Shown here one piece after another: positions 27,157 to 36,241 of a stretch of DNA of 63,071 nt. The position numbers and the translations under genes are program-made. The notes beneath the pieces are model-generated. The model was not told the DNA's origin. It ran no database searches and saw nothing but the letters and a program-made list of their open reading frames with translations. Within the stretch, counting starts at the first letter, position 1; each line of letters begins with the position of its first letter. Source of the DNA: a bacterium (GTDB lineage Bacteria; UBA10199; DSSB01); assembly GCA_035281585.1 (NCBI GenBank), contig DATEDP010000135.1:1-63071 (forward strand), in the 5' to 3' direction.

Positions 27157-28017
27157 ATGAGGATCTTAGCGCAAAAAGCCGCCGCGGCTTTCTGTATCCT
27201 GGCCGCCTTGTGGGTGCTTTCGACGCGGGAAGCCGCCGCCCAGGCCGCCGACGCCTTGGCCAACGACAAGAACGGCACCAAGACTTCCTACATGGAAGAC
27301 CTCGACCTGACCAAGAACGAGTTCCGCCACGAGACCAAGGCCGGAGCCATCTTCACCACCGGCAACACCGAGTCGATCAGCGCCACCGGCAATTCCTTCA
27401 CCCTTTACCGGGTGAAGCGCTTCGAAAACAAATGGCGCCTCGGCTTCTACTTCAACAAAGTCGACTCGAACAACGCCAATCCGACCGCGACCGGCACCAT
27501 CGCCAACTATATTTACGGCTTCTACCGGCTCGATTACTACTTCCTGCAGCGAACCACCTTCTTTGTGGGCGGCGGCGGTTACGTCGACGAGATCAAGGGC
27601 ATCGACTTGGCGGCCAATGCCTTCGCCGGCATCAGCCACTATTGGCTGCGGACGCCGAAGTATTCCCTCAACACCGCGCTGGGCTACGATTACACCCACG
27701 AGGACCGGGTCTTCCCGGCGCCGAGCGTCGACATTCACGCCATCCTCTTCAGCATCAGCTACCAGCACCAATTCAAGGATTATCTCGGCTTCGCCCAGAA
27801 CGTCATCGTCCTGGAGAACGGCGGCAACGGCCGCGACGTCCGGGTCAACAGCGACACCGAGCTGAAAGTCGATCTGACCAAGCATTTCGGCCTGGTCTTC
27901 GGCTTTCATCTGCGCTTCGACAATGAGCCGGTGCCGGGCTTCGAGAAGCTGGACACGATCAGCGACATCTCGCTGGCGATCACCTTCGGTGGCGATGTCG
28001 CGAAGCCTTGTCCCTGA
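27157..28017 (+). CDS. DUF481 outer-membrane protein, YdiY-like
   Basis: A 286-residue exported protein. The signal peptide ends about residue 31 (STREAAAQA). The rest is beta-rich and matches DUF481: FRHETKAGAIFTTGNTESIS, KRFENKWRLGFYFNKVDS and alternating strands to the C-terminus. Proteins of this family are predicted outer-membrane barrels of unknown role, some acid-induced. GAGATCG lies before ATG 27157. It follows ppk2 by 15 bp and may be in the same transcript. Confidence 0.83.
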   Translation: MRILAQKAAAAFCILAALWVLSTREAAAQAADALANDKNGTKTSYMEDLDLTKNEFRHETKAGAIFTTGNTESISATGNSFTLYRVKRFENKWRLGFYFNKVDSNNANPTATGTIANYIYGFYRLDYYFLQRTTFFVGGGGYVDEIKGIDLAANAFAGISHYWLRTPKYSLNTALGYDYTHEDRVFPAPSVDIHAILFSISYQHQFKDYLGFAQNVIVLENGGNGRDVRVNSDTELKVDLTKHFGLVFGFHLRFDNEPVPGFEKLDTISDISLAITFGGDVAKPCP

Positions 28018-28041
28018 TCTTGTGCGGGATCCTTGCCGGGC

Positions 28042-28229
28042 GGGAGCCTGGGGGTGGAGCTTCCCTAAGTTCTGCCCGGTCGGGCTAGTCGGGGCAAAAA
28101 ATCCGCTTCGCAATAAAACTTCGTGGCTTCCTTCGTCAGCCCCGAAGTTTTTTGCTCCGTCGGATTTTTTGACCCTCCTACGCCCGCCCTCCTGCAGGAA
28201 ACTTAGGGAAGCTCCACCCCCAGGCTCCC
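28042..28229. repeat. Long inverted repeat in the gap before sat
   Basis: Perfect 30-bp arms at 28042-28071 and 28200-28229, beginning GGGAGCCTGGGGGTGGAGC and its complement, enclose about 128 bp that hold no convincing ORF. The 369-bp gap between the DUF481 gene and sat otherwise contains only AT-rich sequence near the sat start, with TAGGAG as ribosome site. MITE-like element or a large RNA hairpin are both possible. Confidence 0.78.
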
Positions 28230-28386
28230 TTCAATAAGGGATTGCTCCGCGGTGTAGCTTTTTGCCAAAGAGCCTTGCCAATGCTTTGATAACCCGATAG
28301 TTCCGACCTGAAGTTTCGCACGCCTTTGGCGCTCCGCCCGGTCGTTCGATAACATATTGAAATTATTAAATATTTAGGAGTATTCG

Positions 28387-29550
28387 ATGCATTTCCCTCT
28401 TCCCCCGCACGGCGGCGAGCTGATCAACATCCAAGCCTCGGGAGCCGAGCGCGAAATAGGGTTGGCTAAGGCGGCCTCCCTTCCGCGCCTGACCTTGAAC
28501 GACCGCGAGATGGCCGACATCGACATGATGGCCTGCGGCGCCCTCTCGCCCTTGAAGGGCTTCATGGGTCAGGCCGATTACGAGTCGGTGGTGGAGAAGA
28601 TGCGCTTGGCCAACGGCTTGGTTTGGTCGATCCCGATCACGCTCAGCGTGAAGGAAGAGAATGCTCCCAAATACGATGTCGGCGCCGACGTCGCCCTTTA
28701 CGCGCCGACCGGCGAGGTCCTGGCGATCCTCCACCTGAAGGAGAAATACAAATACAGCATGGAGAACGAGGCCGAGAAGGTCTACAAGACCAAGGAAGAC
28801 AAGCATCCCGGCGTCGCCGCGGTCTATGCCCAGGGTCCGATCTACTTGGCCGGCCCGATCACCGTCCTCAATCGGGTGAAGTACGCGGACTTCAATGAGT
28901 ACCGCAAGGATCCGGCCGATCTCCGCAAGATCTTCCAAGAGAAGAAATGGAAGACCATCGTCGGCTTCCAAACCCGCAACCCGATCCATCGGGCCCACGA
29001 GTACATCCAGAAATGCGCGCTCGAGATCGTCGACGGCCTCTTGGTTCACCCGCTGGTCGGCGCCACCAAGTCCGACGACGTGCCGGCTTCGGTGCGGATG
29101 CAATGCTACGAGGCCCTGCTCAAAAACTATTATCCCTTGGACCGGACTCATCTGGCGGTCTTTCCGGCGGCGATGCGCTATGCCGGCCCCCGCGAGGCCA
29201 TCTTCCACGCCATCGCCCGCAAGAATTACGGCTGCACCCACTTCATCGTCGGCCGGGACCATGCCGGCGTCGGCAATTATTACGGCACCTACGAGGCCCA
29301 GGAGCTTTTCGACCGCTTCGAGATCGAGGAGCTGGGCATCATGCCGCTGAAGTTCGAGAATTCCTTCTGGTGCAAGCGCACCGGCGGCATGGCCACCGCC
29401 AAGACCAGCCCCAGCACGCCCGACGAGCAAATCTCTCTCTCCGGCACCAAGGTCCGGGAGATGCTCCGCGCCGGCCAGTTGCCGCCGCCGGAATTCTCCC
29501 GCCCCGAGGTCGCCAAGATCCTGATCGAGGCGATGAAGGGGCAGGGCTGA
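28387..29550 (+). CDS. sat: Sulfate adenylyltransferase (ATP sulfurylase)
   Basis: A 387-residue enzyme of the single-chain Sat type that makes APS from ATP and sulfate. Active-site motifs are present: [14 protein letters not shown] (the Q-x-RNP-x-H-x-x-H motif), [18 protein letters not shown] and [18 protein letters not shown] lies before ATG 28387. It stands alone, without APS kinase or reductase beside it; the sulfur it supplies could feed the cysteine operon about 11 kb upstream. A strong terminator follows. Confidence 0.95.
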   Translation: MHFPLPPHGGELINIQASGAEREIGLAKAASLPRLTLNDREMADIDMMACGALSPLKGFMGQADYESVVEKMRLANGLVWSIPITLSVKEENAPKYDVGADVALYAPTGEVLAILHLKEKYKYSMENEAEKVYKTKEDKHPGVAAVYAQGPIYLAGPITVLNRVKYADFNEYRKDPADLRKIFQEKKWKTIVGFQTRNPIHRAHEYIQKCALEIVDGLLVHPLVGATKSDDVPASVRMQCYEALLKNYYPLDRTHLAVFPAAMRYAGPREAIFHAIARKNYGCTHFIVGRDHAGVGNYYGTYEAQELFDRFEIEELGIMPLKFENSFWCKRTGGMATAKTSPSTPDEQISLSGTKVREMLRAGQLPPPEFSRPEVAKILIEAMKGQG

Positions 29551-29580
29551 GGTCCGGGCGTCGATTTTCCAGCATTAAAA

Positions 29581-29613
29581 AGCCCCTCGCCGGTCGGCGA
29601 GGGGCTTTTTTTT
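29581..29613 (+). terminator. Rho-independent terminator after sat
   Basis: An 11-bp stem, AGCCCCTCGCC (29581-29591) with GGCGAGGGGCT (29596-29606), has a 4-nt loop, followed by eight T and preceded by AAAA, so it could act on both strands. Confidence 0.92.
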
Positions 29614-29623
29614 ACGATCTTAT

Positions 29624-29689
29624 CCCCCCTTTGAAAAAGGGGGGAAGGGGGGATTTGAAAGCCCTAGCCAGGCAATGCGGTTCGATTCA
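29624..29689. repeat. Family A palindromic repeat
   Basis: The core hairpin (CCCCCCTTT / AAAGGGGGG) is followed by AAGGGGGGATTTGAAAGCC and an arm ending GGTTCGATTC. Read on the minus strand, this arm aligns with those at 40738 and 52029. It lies just after the sat terminator. Confidence 0.78.
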
Positions 29690-29725
29690 TTTTCCGGCGA
29701 CCGCTTTAAATCCCCCTTAACCTCC

Positions 29726-30295
29726 TTAATCGTCGAAGGCGTCGAAGATGGCTCCGCAAGTTCCGCTGAGGATGACGCCGCGGTCGGCCGGGTCGCCCGA
29801 TCCTTCGCCGCCGTATTCGACGACGATCGGATCCTGGCTGCCCGGCGCCGGGAGCCGGACCGTCGATTCCGAATGAAAGCGGCTGCCGTCGGCCAGCCAG
29901 GCCTTGGCTTGGGCATGGATCGCCTGGGGATCGTTGTGGATGCCGATGGCCGAACCCAGAACTTTCAAGCGTCCGCGGGAATCGCGGATCTTGAAATTAT
30001 CGCGGGAAACGCCCTTGCCTTGGGCATTGGTCAGGACGATCGCATCGGCGAAGAAAGTCCCTTCCATTCGAGGATCCTCGCTGGTGATCGGGCCCTGCCC
30101 GGCGATCCGGACGACGTTGTAAGTCCCGTCCAGCCCTTGGCAGGTCGAGGGCACCACCGAAGTCGGGACGACTTCGGCTCGGGCGAAGACCGGGACGATT
30201 TGAAGATTTCCGGCCAGGGCCGGCGCGCCGATCAATGCCAAGCCCAGCGCACCGAGCCAGCCGATCGAAAGCTTTGTGAGTCTTGATGAGTTCAT
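29726..30295 (-). CDS. Secreted protein of unknown function
   Basis: A 189-residue protein with a signal peptide (1-28, ending GAPALA) and a mature part rich in beta strands, containing two Cys (in STCQGLDG and SGTCGAIFD) that may form a disulfide. No family is recognised. ATG 30295 follows AAGGAGGT with ideal spacing; the frame is open further upstream, but that stretch is the fossil end of another gene. Its 3' end abuts repeat sequence. Confidence 0.7.
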   Translation of the reverse strand: MNSSRLTKLSIGWLGALGLALIGAPALAGNLQIVPVFARAEVVPTSVVPSTCQGLDGTYNVVRIAGQGPITSEDPRMEGTFFADAIVLTNAQGKGVSRDNFKIRDSRGRLKVLGSAIGIHNDPQAIHAQAKAWLADGSRFHSESTVRLPAPGSQDPIVVEYGGEGSGDPADRGVILSGTCGAIFDAFDD

Positions 30296-30380
30296 GAAAT
30301 TACCTCCTTGGGCATTTTTTTTGAGATGTTCCTCGATCCAATCGTGAATGAAGGCGGTGTTGGTCTCGCCGCTCTTGTGC
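30296..30380 (-). pseudogene. Fossil 3' end of a second alpha/beta hydrolase copy
   Basis: Read on the minus strand, this gap encodes HKSGETNTAFIHDWIEEHL, matching the C-terminus of the intact hydrolase directly upstream (QKSGPQTSAFIHDWLDEYV) in about two thirds of positions. Nothing else of the gene remains, and its stop is lost so that it reads into the secreted-protein gene. A tandem paralogue, deleted except for its tail, is the simplest reading. Confidence 0.7.
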
Positions 30381-31448
30381 TCAATTTGCCCCCACGTATT
30401 CGTCCAGCCAGTCATGGATGAAGGCTGAAGTTTGGGGTCCGCTTTTTTGCAGGGGTAGGGCGTGGCCGGTATCGGGCGCGATATACACGTCCAGAACATC
30501 CGTCGTGTAGTAGGGCGCCTCGATATCCCGGACATTGGCTTCATTGCAGACCAGGCCGGTTTCGCCGCAGGCGGTCCCGTCAAACTCACCCAGGGCGATG
30601 AGGGTGGGGACCTGGATCGAGCGGGACGGAGCGGTCTCGGGCGGCGGCAGGAACACGTAGGGGATGCTTTCCACAATCAAGGGCGTCGAAATGAAGTCCT
30701 TGACCAGCTCGTCCACCAAAAGCACTGCTGGCTCGGTATTCGGCACGTGGTAGAACATGAGGTGCCGCTTGAATGGCGTGGTCGTGCTGTATCCGCAGTC
30801 GGGGACTAGGTCGGCGAACCTCGGAGCTTCGCAGGCCAGATCGAAATGGTAAAGGGTGACAAGGTCGATCCAGGCGGGCCGCGTGAAATGCAGCAGCCCG
30901 GTAAGGACAAAGGCGTCGATGTCCTCCGGGTGTTGATCCGCCAATAACCAGCCGTATTCGGTCGAGAAGGAACTCCCAAAATAGACAACCTTGGAAAAAG
31001 CATGACCGTTGGCGATCTCTCCGTTGCGGAGCTTGGTCACCACCTGATGAAGCGTGTCCACCGTGCTGTTGAGGTTTACCAGATGGCTGGGAGGAATCGT
31101 GCTTTTGCCGACTCCAATCCGGTCGATGTTGAAGGTGGCGTAACCGTCCTCCAGGGCGTCGCGTACGTGGGAATACTTCTCCGGTTTGTAGGGGAAGTCC
31201 CAGTAGTGGTGGTTAAAGGTGCTGCCGTGGACCAGAAACTGCACCGTCTCCGGCGCGGGGCCCTTCGGAAGGCAGAGTTCGCCGTAGAGGTAAGCGTCCT
31301 CCACACCGGCGACTGTCACCGGCACGTGCATCGCCCGGCATTTTCCGGGGCCGTTAGGCCACCAGCCGCTGGCCGAGGCCAGGCTCGGCGCCGCGGTGGC
31401 GATCAGCAGGCCGAGCAAGATTAGTCGCATTTTTCTGCGTGAGACCAT
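30381..31448 (-). CDS. Secreted alpha/beta hydrolase
   Basis: A 355-residue protein with a signal peptide (to about residue 26, ending LASASG). The fold is suggested by VQFLVHGSTFNHHYWDFP (oxyanion region), the nucleophile elbow YFGSSFSTEYG with a likely Ser, GEFDGTACG (acid) and PDTGHALPLQ (His). The elbow is G-S-S-F-S rather than the usual G-x-S-x-G. A strong ribosome site AAGGAGG precedes ATG 31448. Codon choice differs from neighbours (more CTG, GTG and ACG, less TTG), so it may have been acquired. Substrate unknown. Divergent from a LuxR-type gene. Confidence 0.78.
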   Translation of the reverse strand: MVSRRKMRLILLGLLIATAAPSLASASGWWPNGPGKCRAMHVPVTVAGVEDAYLYGELCLPKGPAPETVQFLVHGSTFNHHYWDFPYKPEKYSHVRDALEDGYATFNIDRIGVGKSTIPPSHLVNLNSTVDTLHQVVTKLRNGEIANGHAFSKVVYFGSSFSTEYGWLLADQHPEDIDAFVLTGLLHFTRPAWIDLVTLYHFDLACEAPRFADLVPDCGYSTTTPFKRHLMFYHVPNTEPAVLLVDELVKDFISTPLIVESIPYVFLPPPETAPSRSIQVPTLIALGEFDGTACGETGLVCNEANVRDIEAPYYTTDVLDVYIAPDTGHALPLQKSGPQTSAFIHDWLDEYVGAN

Positions 31449-31584
31449 ATGTCCTCCTTTTCAATGGTTCGGCCATTGTCCGGCGCTTTCGGGTGCGGTG
31501 GCATCGTCCCAAAGGATGAATTTTAAGGTTGGTATCGATGGGGCTTTCTCTTAGAATCGGTGGTCACGAAAGCAGGTGGGGGCA

Positions 31585-32682
31585 ATGCTGACGTCGACGA
31601 GCCAAGAAAAAATCTTGCACCAAATCTTCGTGGACTCTTGCGAGTCCGAAACGCTGGACGATTTCGGAGCCCAGGTCTTTCCCATGCTGGAAAAGCTGAT
31701 CGGGACCAGCGCCTCGCTGCTCTATCGCTGCAACGAGAACCGGGCCGCCTTGCCGGTGGCCGGCTCGCTGGCCGAATCGGCGCGGGAGTACTACGAGCGC
31801 TACTATCCGGAGGATCCGACTCAAATCGAGCTGCGCCGGTGCAATTTGCCGGTGTTCCGCTCGCGTCAGCTTCCGGATTGGCGGGCCTATCTCAAATCCC
31901 CGATCTATCTCGATTTCCAGCGGCCGCGCCAAGTCCACGACTTTTTGCATTTTCGACTTTTGAAAGACCGGCACGAGGATCCGGGAATGGTCGGAATCCT
32001 TTTCGCTCGGTCTTCGCGCCAAGCTGATTTCGGTCCCCGGGAGGTCAAGCTGATGGCGACCCTGTTGCCGGCTTTGGGGGCGGTGGCCCGGCGCAGCGAG
32101 CGGGCCGCCGAGCGCCGTCGTCTTCAATCATGCTTCGACGCGATCTTGGCGCGGGACGGCCGGCCCGAGGTCGCGCTCGACCTGAGCGGGAGCTTGTTAT
32201 GGGCTTCGCCCCGAGCCGAGGAGCTTTTGGAATTGGCCCGGGGCGGAATGAAGGCCCTGCCCGAAAGCTTGGTCCAGGCCTCACGCCGTTTGGCCGCCGC
32301 GCTTCGCAGGGGCGCCGCCAAGGAAATTCCGCCCACCGAGCTGATGCTCGCCCGAAAAGGAGCCGGACCGCTTCGAATCGACCTTCGCTTGGCGCGGACC
32401 GAAGCCAATCCTTTCGTCCTTGCCGAGATCGAGAGCCCCGAGGTGTCGCCGCGGCTGGAGGAAGTGGCCCGGCGCTTCGAGCTCACTGTCGCCGAAAAGG
32501 GAATTCTCGGTCTCGTCTCCTTGGGCCTCTCCGACCGCGAGATCGGCCGCCGGCTCTTCATCTCCCGGCCGACCGTCCGCAGCCATCTCGGCAAGATCTT
32601 GGATAAGATGGGCGTCCATTCTCGAGTTCAAGCGGCCTTACTCGCCCATGGAGTGAAGCCGGAGCTCGATTCGGCTGATTGA
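31585..32682 (+). CDS. LuxR-family transcriptional regulator
   Basis: A 365-residue protein with a C-terminal LuxR/NarL helix-turn-helix (about 297-353), visible as LTVAEKGILGLVSLGLSDRE, then IGRRLFISRPTVRSHLGKIL and the closing VHSRVQAAL. The N-terminal 200 residues are not a receiver domain; no phospho-acceptor Asp pattern is seen. ATG 31585 is used, with purine-rich AGGTGGGGG directly upstream; a GTG nine bases earlier is possible. It is divergent from the hydrolase gene across 136 bp and could control it. Confidence 0.85.
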   Translation: MLTSTSQEKILHQIFVDSCESETLDDFGAQVFPMLEKLIGTSASLLYRCNENRAALPVAGSLAESAREYYERYYPEDPTQIELRRCNLPVFRSRQLPDWRAYLKSPIYLDFQRPRQVHDFLHFRLLKDRHEDPGMVGILFARSSRQADFGPREVKLMATLLPALGAVARRSERAAERRRLQSCFDAILARDGRPEVALDLSGSLLWASPRAEELLELARGGMKALPESLVQASRRLAAALRRGAAKEIPPTELMLARKGAGPLRIDLRLARTEANPFVLAEIESPEVSPRLEEVARRFELTVAEKGILGLVSLGLSDREIGRRLFISRPTVRSHLGKILDKMGVHSRVQAALLAHGVKPELDSAD

Positions 32683-32840
32683 TTTGGAAAATTTCGAAGG
32701 GAATTTTTTGCGGGCGAGCTTCCAATCGTTCCATTTTCCGGAATTCACCAAAAGGCCGTCCTCTAAACCATCGTCATTGCGAAGGATTTTTTCGGGCCCT
32801 GGCACCGCCGGCTGGTCGAGGGCTTGCATTAGCCCAGTCC

Positions 32841-33491
32841 ATGGGTCGTCCACTAAGGCTTCAGGCGCCTCGCCTGCATTACTACCTCGTCAGTGAGTGC
32901 AATTCGCCGGAGTTTCGCTTCGAAACCGAGGAAGATTTTTCCATCTACCTCGATTTGCTGGCCCGAATTCGCAGCCGTCACGGCTTGCGGGTCTTTCACT
33001 ACGTCCTGCTGCCGAACGCGGCCCATCTTTTCCTGAAGCCCGGCCCTCGAGCCCCCATCGCCCGAACCATGCAATGGCTGAATTGGCAGTACGCCCTGCT
33101 GCACAATCGGCGCAAAGGCAAGCGCGGACGCTTTTGGCTGCGGCGCTACCGGAGCGCCGCGGTGGAGCCGGGCGCCCCGGCCTTGGAGCTGATGGCCGAG
33201 ATGGACCGGGCTCCGCTCCGCGAAGGCTTGGCCGATCGTCCCAGCGCCTGGAAGTGGAGCGCCCATTCGGCGCTGGCCCTGGGCGCCGACAATCCCTTGC
33301 TCGACCCGCATTCGGCTTATCTCGGCTTGGCCGAGGACTTGGAGGCGCGGCGACAAAATTATCGTTCATTGGTCTTAAGCGACGGGATCCCGATGGGAGC
33401 GGAGTCGCGGCCCGATCCCTACCGCCGCTTCATCGGCTCGGCGGCTTTCGGCCGGAAGATCACCGGTCGCCAAAAGAAAATGGCCTCCTAA
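32841..33491 (+). CDS. RAYT-like (REP-associated tyrosine transposase) homologue, degenerate
   Basis: A 216-residue protein resembling the Y1/IS200-like RAYT family: LHYYLVSECNSPEFRF at the N-terminus, the middle block GRFWLRRYRSAAVEPG and the C-terminal PSAWKWSAHSAL. The HUH motif, normally His-x-His in SNHFHLL, reads PNAAHLFL, so the first His is lost and DNA cleavage is doubtful. ATG 32841 is used because the frame before it has no family similarity. The genome carries many palindromic repeats, the usual substrates of RAYTs. Either a domesticated protein or a decaying one. Confidence 0.68.
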   Translation: MGRPLRLQAPRLHYYLVSECNSPEFRFETEEDFSIYLDLLARIRSRHGLRVFHYVLLPNAAHLFLKPGPRAPIARTMQWLNWQYALLHNRRKGKRGRFWLRRYRSAAVEPGAPALELMAEMDRAPLREGLADRPSAWKWSAHSALALGADNPLLDPHSAYLGLAEDLEARRQNYRSLVLSDGIPMGAESRPDPYRRFIGSAAFGRKITGRQKKMAS

Positions 33492-33560
33492 AGCATTTCT
33501 TGCCAGGGGCGGATTCCTCTTTCATGATCCCCTTTCCGGGAAAAGGAAAAGGAGCCATTC

Positions 33561-36017
33561 ATGCTGCGATTCGCCTCTTTGTTTTTGATCTTCTCTTTTC
33601 TCTTCGGCTGCGGGCCGGCCAAAGTGGAGCCGCAAAAGGCGGCGACTCCGGCGCCGGCCCCGACTCCCCGGGCCGAATCCCAGCCCACGGCCGGGATCGG
33701 CGACAGCTTGCCTTTTCCGCCCACGCCGTCGGGCTCGATCGCTCGGCGGACGATGCAGGAGTCGACCTACAGCCCGAACAAACCGGTCGACCATCTTCCG
33801 AAGGGCGCACCTAACGTCCTCATTATCATGCTGGACGACACCGGGCCGGCCTTGCCCGACACTTTCGGCGGCGACATCCATGCGCCGACCCTGACTCGGC
33901 TCCGCGACAGCGGCATCGCTTACAACCGCTTCCATAACACGGCGATGTGCTCGCCGACCCGGGCGGCCCTCTTGACCGGCCGCAATCATCACCGGGTCGG
34001 ATCCGGCCAGATCGCCGAGTTCGCCAACGATTGGGACGGCTATTCCGGCCGCTTGCCGGCCACCGCGGCCTCGGTGGCCAAGGTCCTCGGCTATTACGGC
34101 TACGACACTTCGGCCTTCGGAAAATGGCACAACACGCCGGCCACCGATACCACCTCGGCCGGACCCTTTGAGCTTTGGCCGACCGGCCGCTTGGTGGGCT
34201 TCGATTATTTCTATGGCTTCCTCGCCGGCGAAAGCTCGCAGTGGGAGCCGGCGGTGGTCGAGAACACCAGCCGAATTCCGGCTCCCCACGGCGAGGGCTA
34301 TCACTTCACCGTCGACATGACCGACAAGGCGGTGAAGTGGCTCCAGCAGCACCAGGCTTACCATCCCGACCGACCCTTCTTCATGTATTGGACGCCGGGG
34401 GCGGCCCATGGCCCCCATCACATCTTCAAGGAATGGGCCGACAAGTATAAAGGAAAGTTCGACGAGGGCTGGGACGCGATGCGCGAGCGGATCTTCGCCA
34501 AGCAGAAGGCGCTGGGCTGGATTCCGGCCGACGCTCAATTGACGCCTCGTCCCGCGACCTTGGCGGCTTGGAGCGACATCCCCGAGGACGAGAAGCCCTT
34601 TCAAAGACGCTTGATGGAAGTCTATGCCGGCTTCGTCGAGCATACCGACACCCAAGCCGGGCGTTTGATCGACACCTTGGAGAAGCTGGGACTTCGCGAC
34701 AATACGTTGATCTTCTATGTCTGGGGCGACAATGGGTCGAGCGCCGAGGGCCAGCAAGGGACGATCAGCGAGCTTCTGGCCCAAAACGGCATTCCCACCG
34801 AGATCAAGGATCACATCCGGGTTTTGAACCAGCTCGGTGGCCTCGATGCCCTCGGCGGACCGAAAGTCGACAACATGTATCACGCCGGCTGGGCTTGGGC
34901 CGGCAGCACGCCCTTCCAAGCCACCAAGCTGGTGGCCTCCCATTTCGGCGGCACCCGCACGCCCTTGATCGTCTCGTGGCCGTCCAAGATCAAGCCCGAT
35001 CCGGCGCCGCGCGGCCAGTTTCACCACGTCAACGATATCGTGCCGACGATTTATGAAGCCGTCGGAATCTCGGCTCCCAAACAGGTCGACGGGATCAGCC
35101 AGGACCCGATGGACGGCGTCAGCCTGGCCTACAGCTTCGCCGCCGCCGGCGAGCCCGGCCGAAAAAAGAGCCAGTATTTTGAAATCATGGGCAGCCGGGC
35201 GATCTATCAAGACGAATGGATCGCCTCGGTCTTCGGTCCGCGCACCCCCTGGCTGCCGGGAGTTCCGCCCGGTCTTGCCGAGTGGACGCCGGACAAGGAC
35301 ACTTGGGAGCTCTACGACCTTGCCAAGGACTTCTCCCAAGCCAGCGATCTGGCTTCCCAGAATTCGGAAAAACTGACCGAGCTTAAGCGGGCTTTCGATG
35401 AGACGGCACGGGACAATAAAGTCTACCCGATCGGCGGCGGGCTTTGGGACTTGATCCATCCTCAATTCAGCCCTCAAAACCCGGCGACTGAATTCCATTA
35501 CAATCGCGACGTGACCGCCTTGCCCGAGTTCACCGCCCCCAAGCTGGGAGCCCGGTCCAATCGGATCCGGATGGAAGTCGAGCTGAAGCCCGGGGCATCG
35601 GGCGTCCTCTACGCCCTCGGCGCCTTTTCCGGCGGCTTGGCGCTGTGGGTGGACAAAGGCAAGCTGAGCTACGAATACAACCTTTTCGAGATCGCCCGCA
35701 CCCGCCTCGACTCGACCAAGCCGCTTCCGGTCGGGAAGGTCACCCTCGAGGTCGAGACCCGCCTTGGTCCCAAGCCTCGGGACCCGGCCGAGGTCGTCGC
35801 CCGAATCAACGGCGAGGAATACCTGCGCGGGACCGTCCCAGTCACCGCGCCGTTTGCCTTCACCGCCAATGACGCCTTCGACGTCGGCATGGACAGCTAC
35901 TCGCCGGTTTCGGAGGCCTACTATGACCGGGCGCCCTTCAAGTACGACGGCGAGATCGGCAAGGTCGACATCACCTATCGGCTGGCGCCCGCCGAATCGG
36001 CTGTCAGTCCGCAGTAG
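33561..36017 (+). CDS. Arylsulfatase-type sulfatase lipoprotein
   Basis: An 818-residue type I sulfatase. A lipoprotein signal with Cys17 (FLFGCGPA) is followed by a Pro-rich linker and the alkaline-phosphatase fold: LDDTG (Asp92, Asp93) for metal, and MCSPTRAALLTGR with Cys130, which must be turned into formylglycine by a maturation enzyme. FGKWHN and the VWGDNGSS region are further conserved blocks. A C-terminal beta-rich extension (about 640-810) follows. It would remove sulfate from an unknown exported or environmental ester. Ribosome site AAAAGGAG. Confidence 0.92.
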   Translation: MLRFASLFLIFSFLFGCGPAKVEPQKAATPAPAPTPRAESQPTAGIGDSLPFPPTPSGSIARRTMQESTYSPNKPVDHLPKGAPNVLIIMLDDTGPALPDTFGGDIHAPTLTRLRDSGIAYNRFHNTAMCSPTRAALLTGRNHHRVGSGQIAEFANDWDGYSGRLPATAASVAKVLGYYGYDTSAFGKWHNTPATDTTSAGPFELWPTGRLVGFDYFYGFLAGESSQWEPAVVENTSRIPAPHGEGYHFTVDMTDKAVKWLQQHQAYHPDRPFFMYWTPGAAHGPHHIFKEWADKYKGKFDEGWDAMRERIFAKQKALGWIPADAQLTPRPATLAAWSDIPEDEKPFQRRLMEVYAGFVEHTDTQAGRLIDTLEKLGLRDNTLIFYVWGDNGSSAEGQQGTISELLAQNGIPTEIKDHIRVLNQLGGLDALGGPKVDNMYHAGWAWAGSTPFQATKLVASHFGGTRTPLIVSWPSKIKPDPAPRGQFHHVNDIVPTIYEAVGISAPKQVDGISQDPMDGVSLAYSFAAAGEPGRKKSQYFEIMGSRAIYQDEWIASVFGPRTPWLPGVPPGLAEWTPDKDTWELYDLAKDFSQASDLASQNSEKLTELKRAFDETARDNKVYPIGGGLWDLIHPQFSPQNPATEFHYNRDVTALPEFTAPKLGARSNRIRMEVELKPGASGVLYALGAFSGGLALWVDKGKLSYEYNLFEIARTRLDSTKPLPVGKVTLEVETRLGPKPRDPAEVVARINGEEYLRGTVPVTAPFAFTANDAFDVGMDSYSPVSEAYYDRAPFKYDGEIGKVDITYRLAPAESAVSPQ

Positions 36018-36023
36018 TATTCC

Positions 36024-36116
36024 GTCATCCCGAGCGAAGCGAGGGATCCCTGCGGAGGTTCTTGATGCCAAAAGCCTCCGCAGGGATTCCTCGTCGCTAA
36101 AGCTCCTCGGAATGAC
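36024..36116. repeat. Family D palindromic repeat downstream of the sulfatase
   Basis: A long imperfect hairpin with arms from 36024 and to 36116 (GTCATCCCGAGCGAAGCGAG facing its partial complement) and an inner perfect stem CCTGCGGAGG / CCTCCGCAGG. It may serve as a terminator for the sulfatase gene, though there is no T run. Related to 9537, 60231 and 61376. Confidence 0.72.
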
Positions 36117-36241
36117 ATTTTGAGCTAAAGATTTCGCAACCTTGCGACCTCGATTTCGATAAGCTTGAACGGCTCGGGCACGGATGTGTCTGGGCCGTTC
36201 TTATTTCGACCTATTCCCCGTGACAATTCAGGTTGCTTTTC

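Noticed and set aside
29671-29700. tRNA T-arm-like sequence GGTTCGATTC
   Set aside because: No matching acceptor, D or anticodon stems nearby; it is part of the family A repeat arm.
30296-30676. N-terminal extension of the secreted protein gene into the open frame upstream
   Set aside because: A strong ribosome site and a signal peptide start at 30295; the extension is hydrolase fossil and antisense sequence.
33522-36071. An 849-codon minus-strand frame opposite the sulfatase gene
   Set aside because: The plus strand carries the full sulfatase signature; the minus frame has only low-complexity Arg/Gly/Asp-rich sequence.
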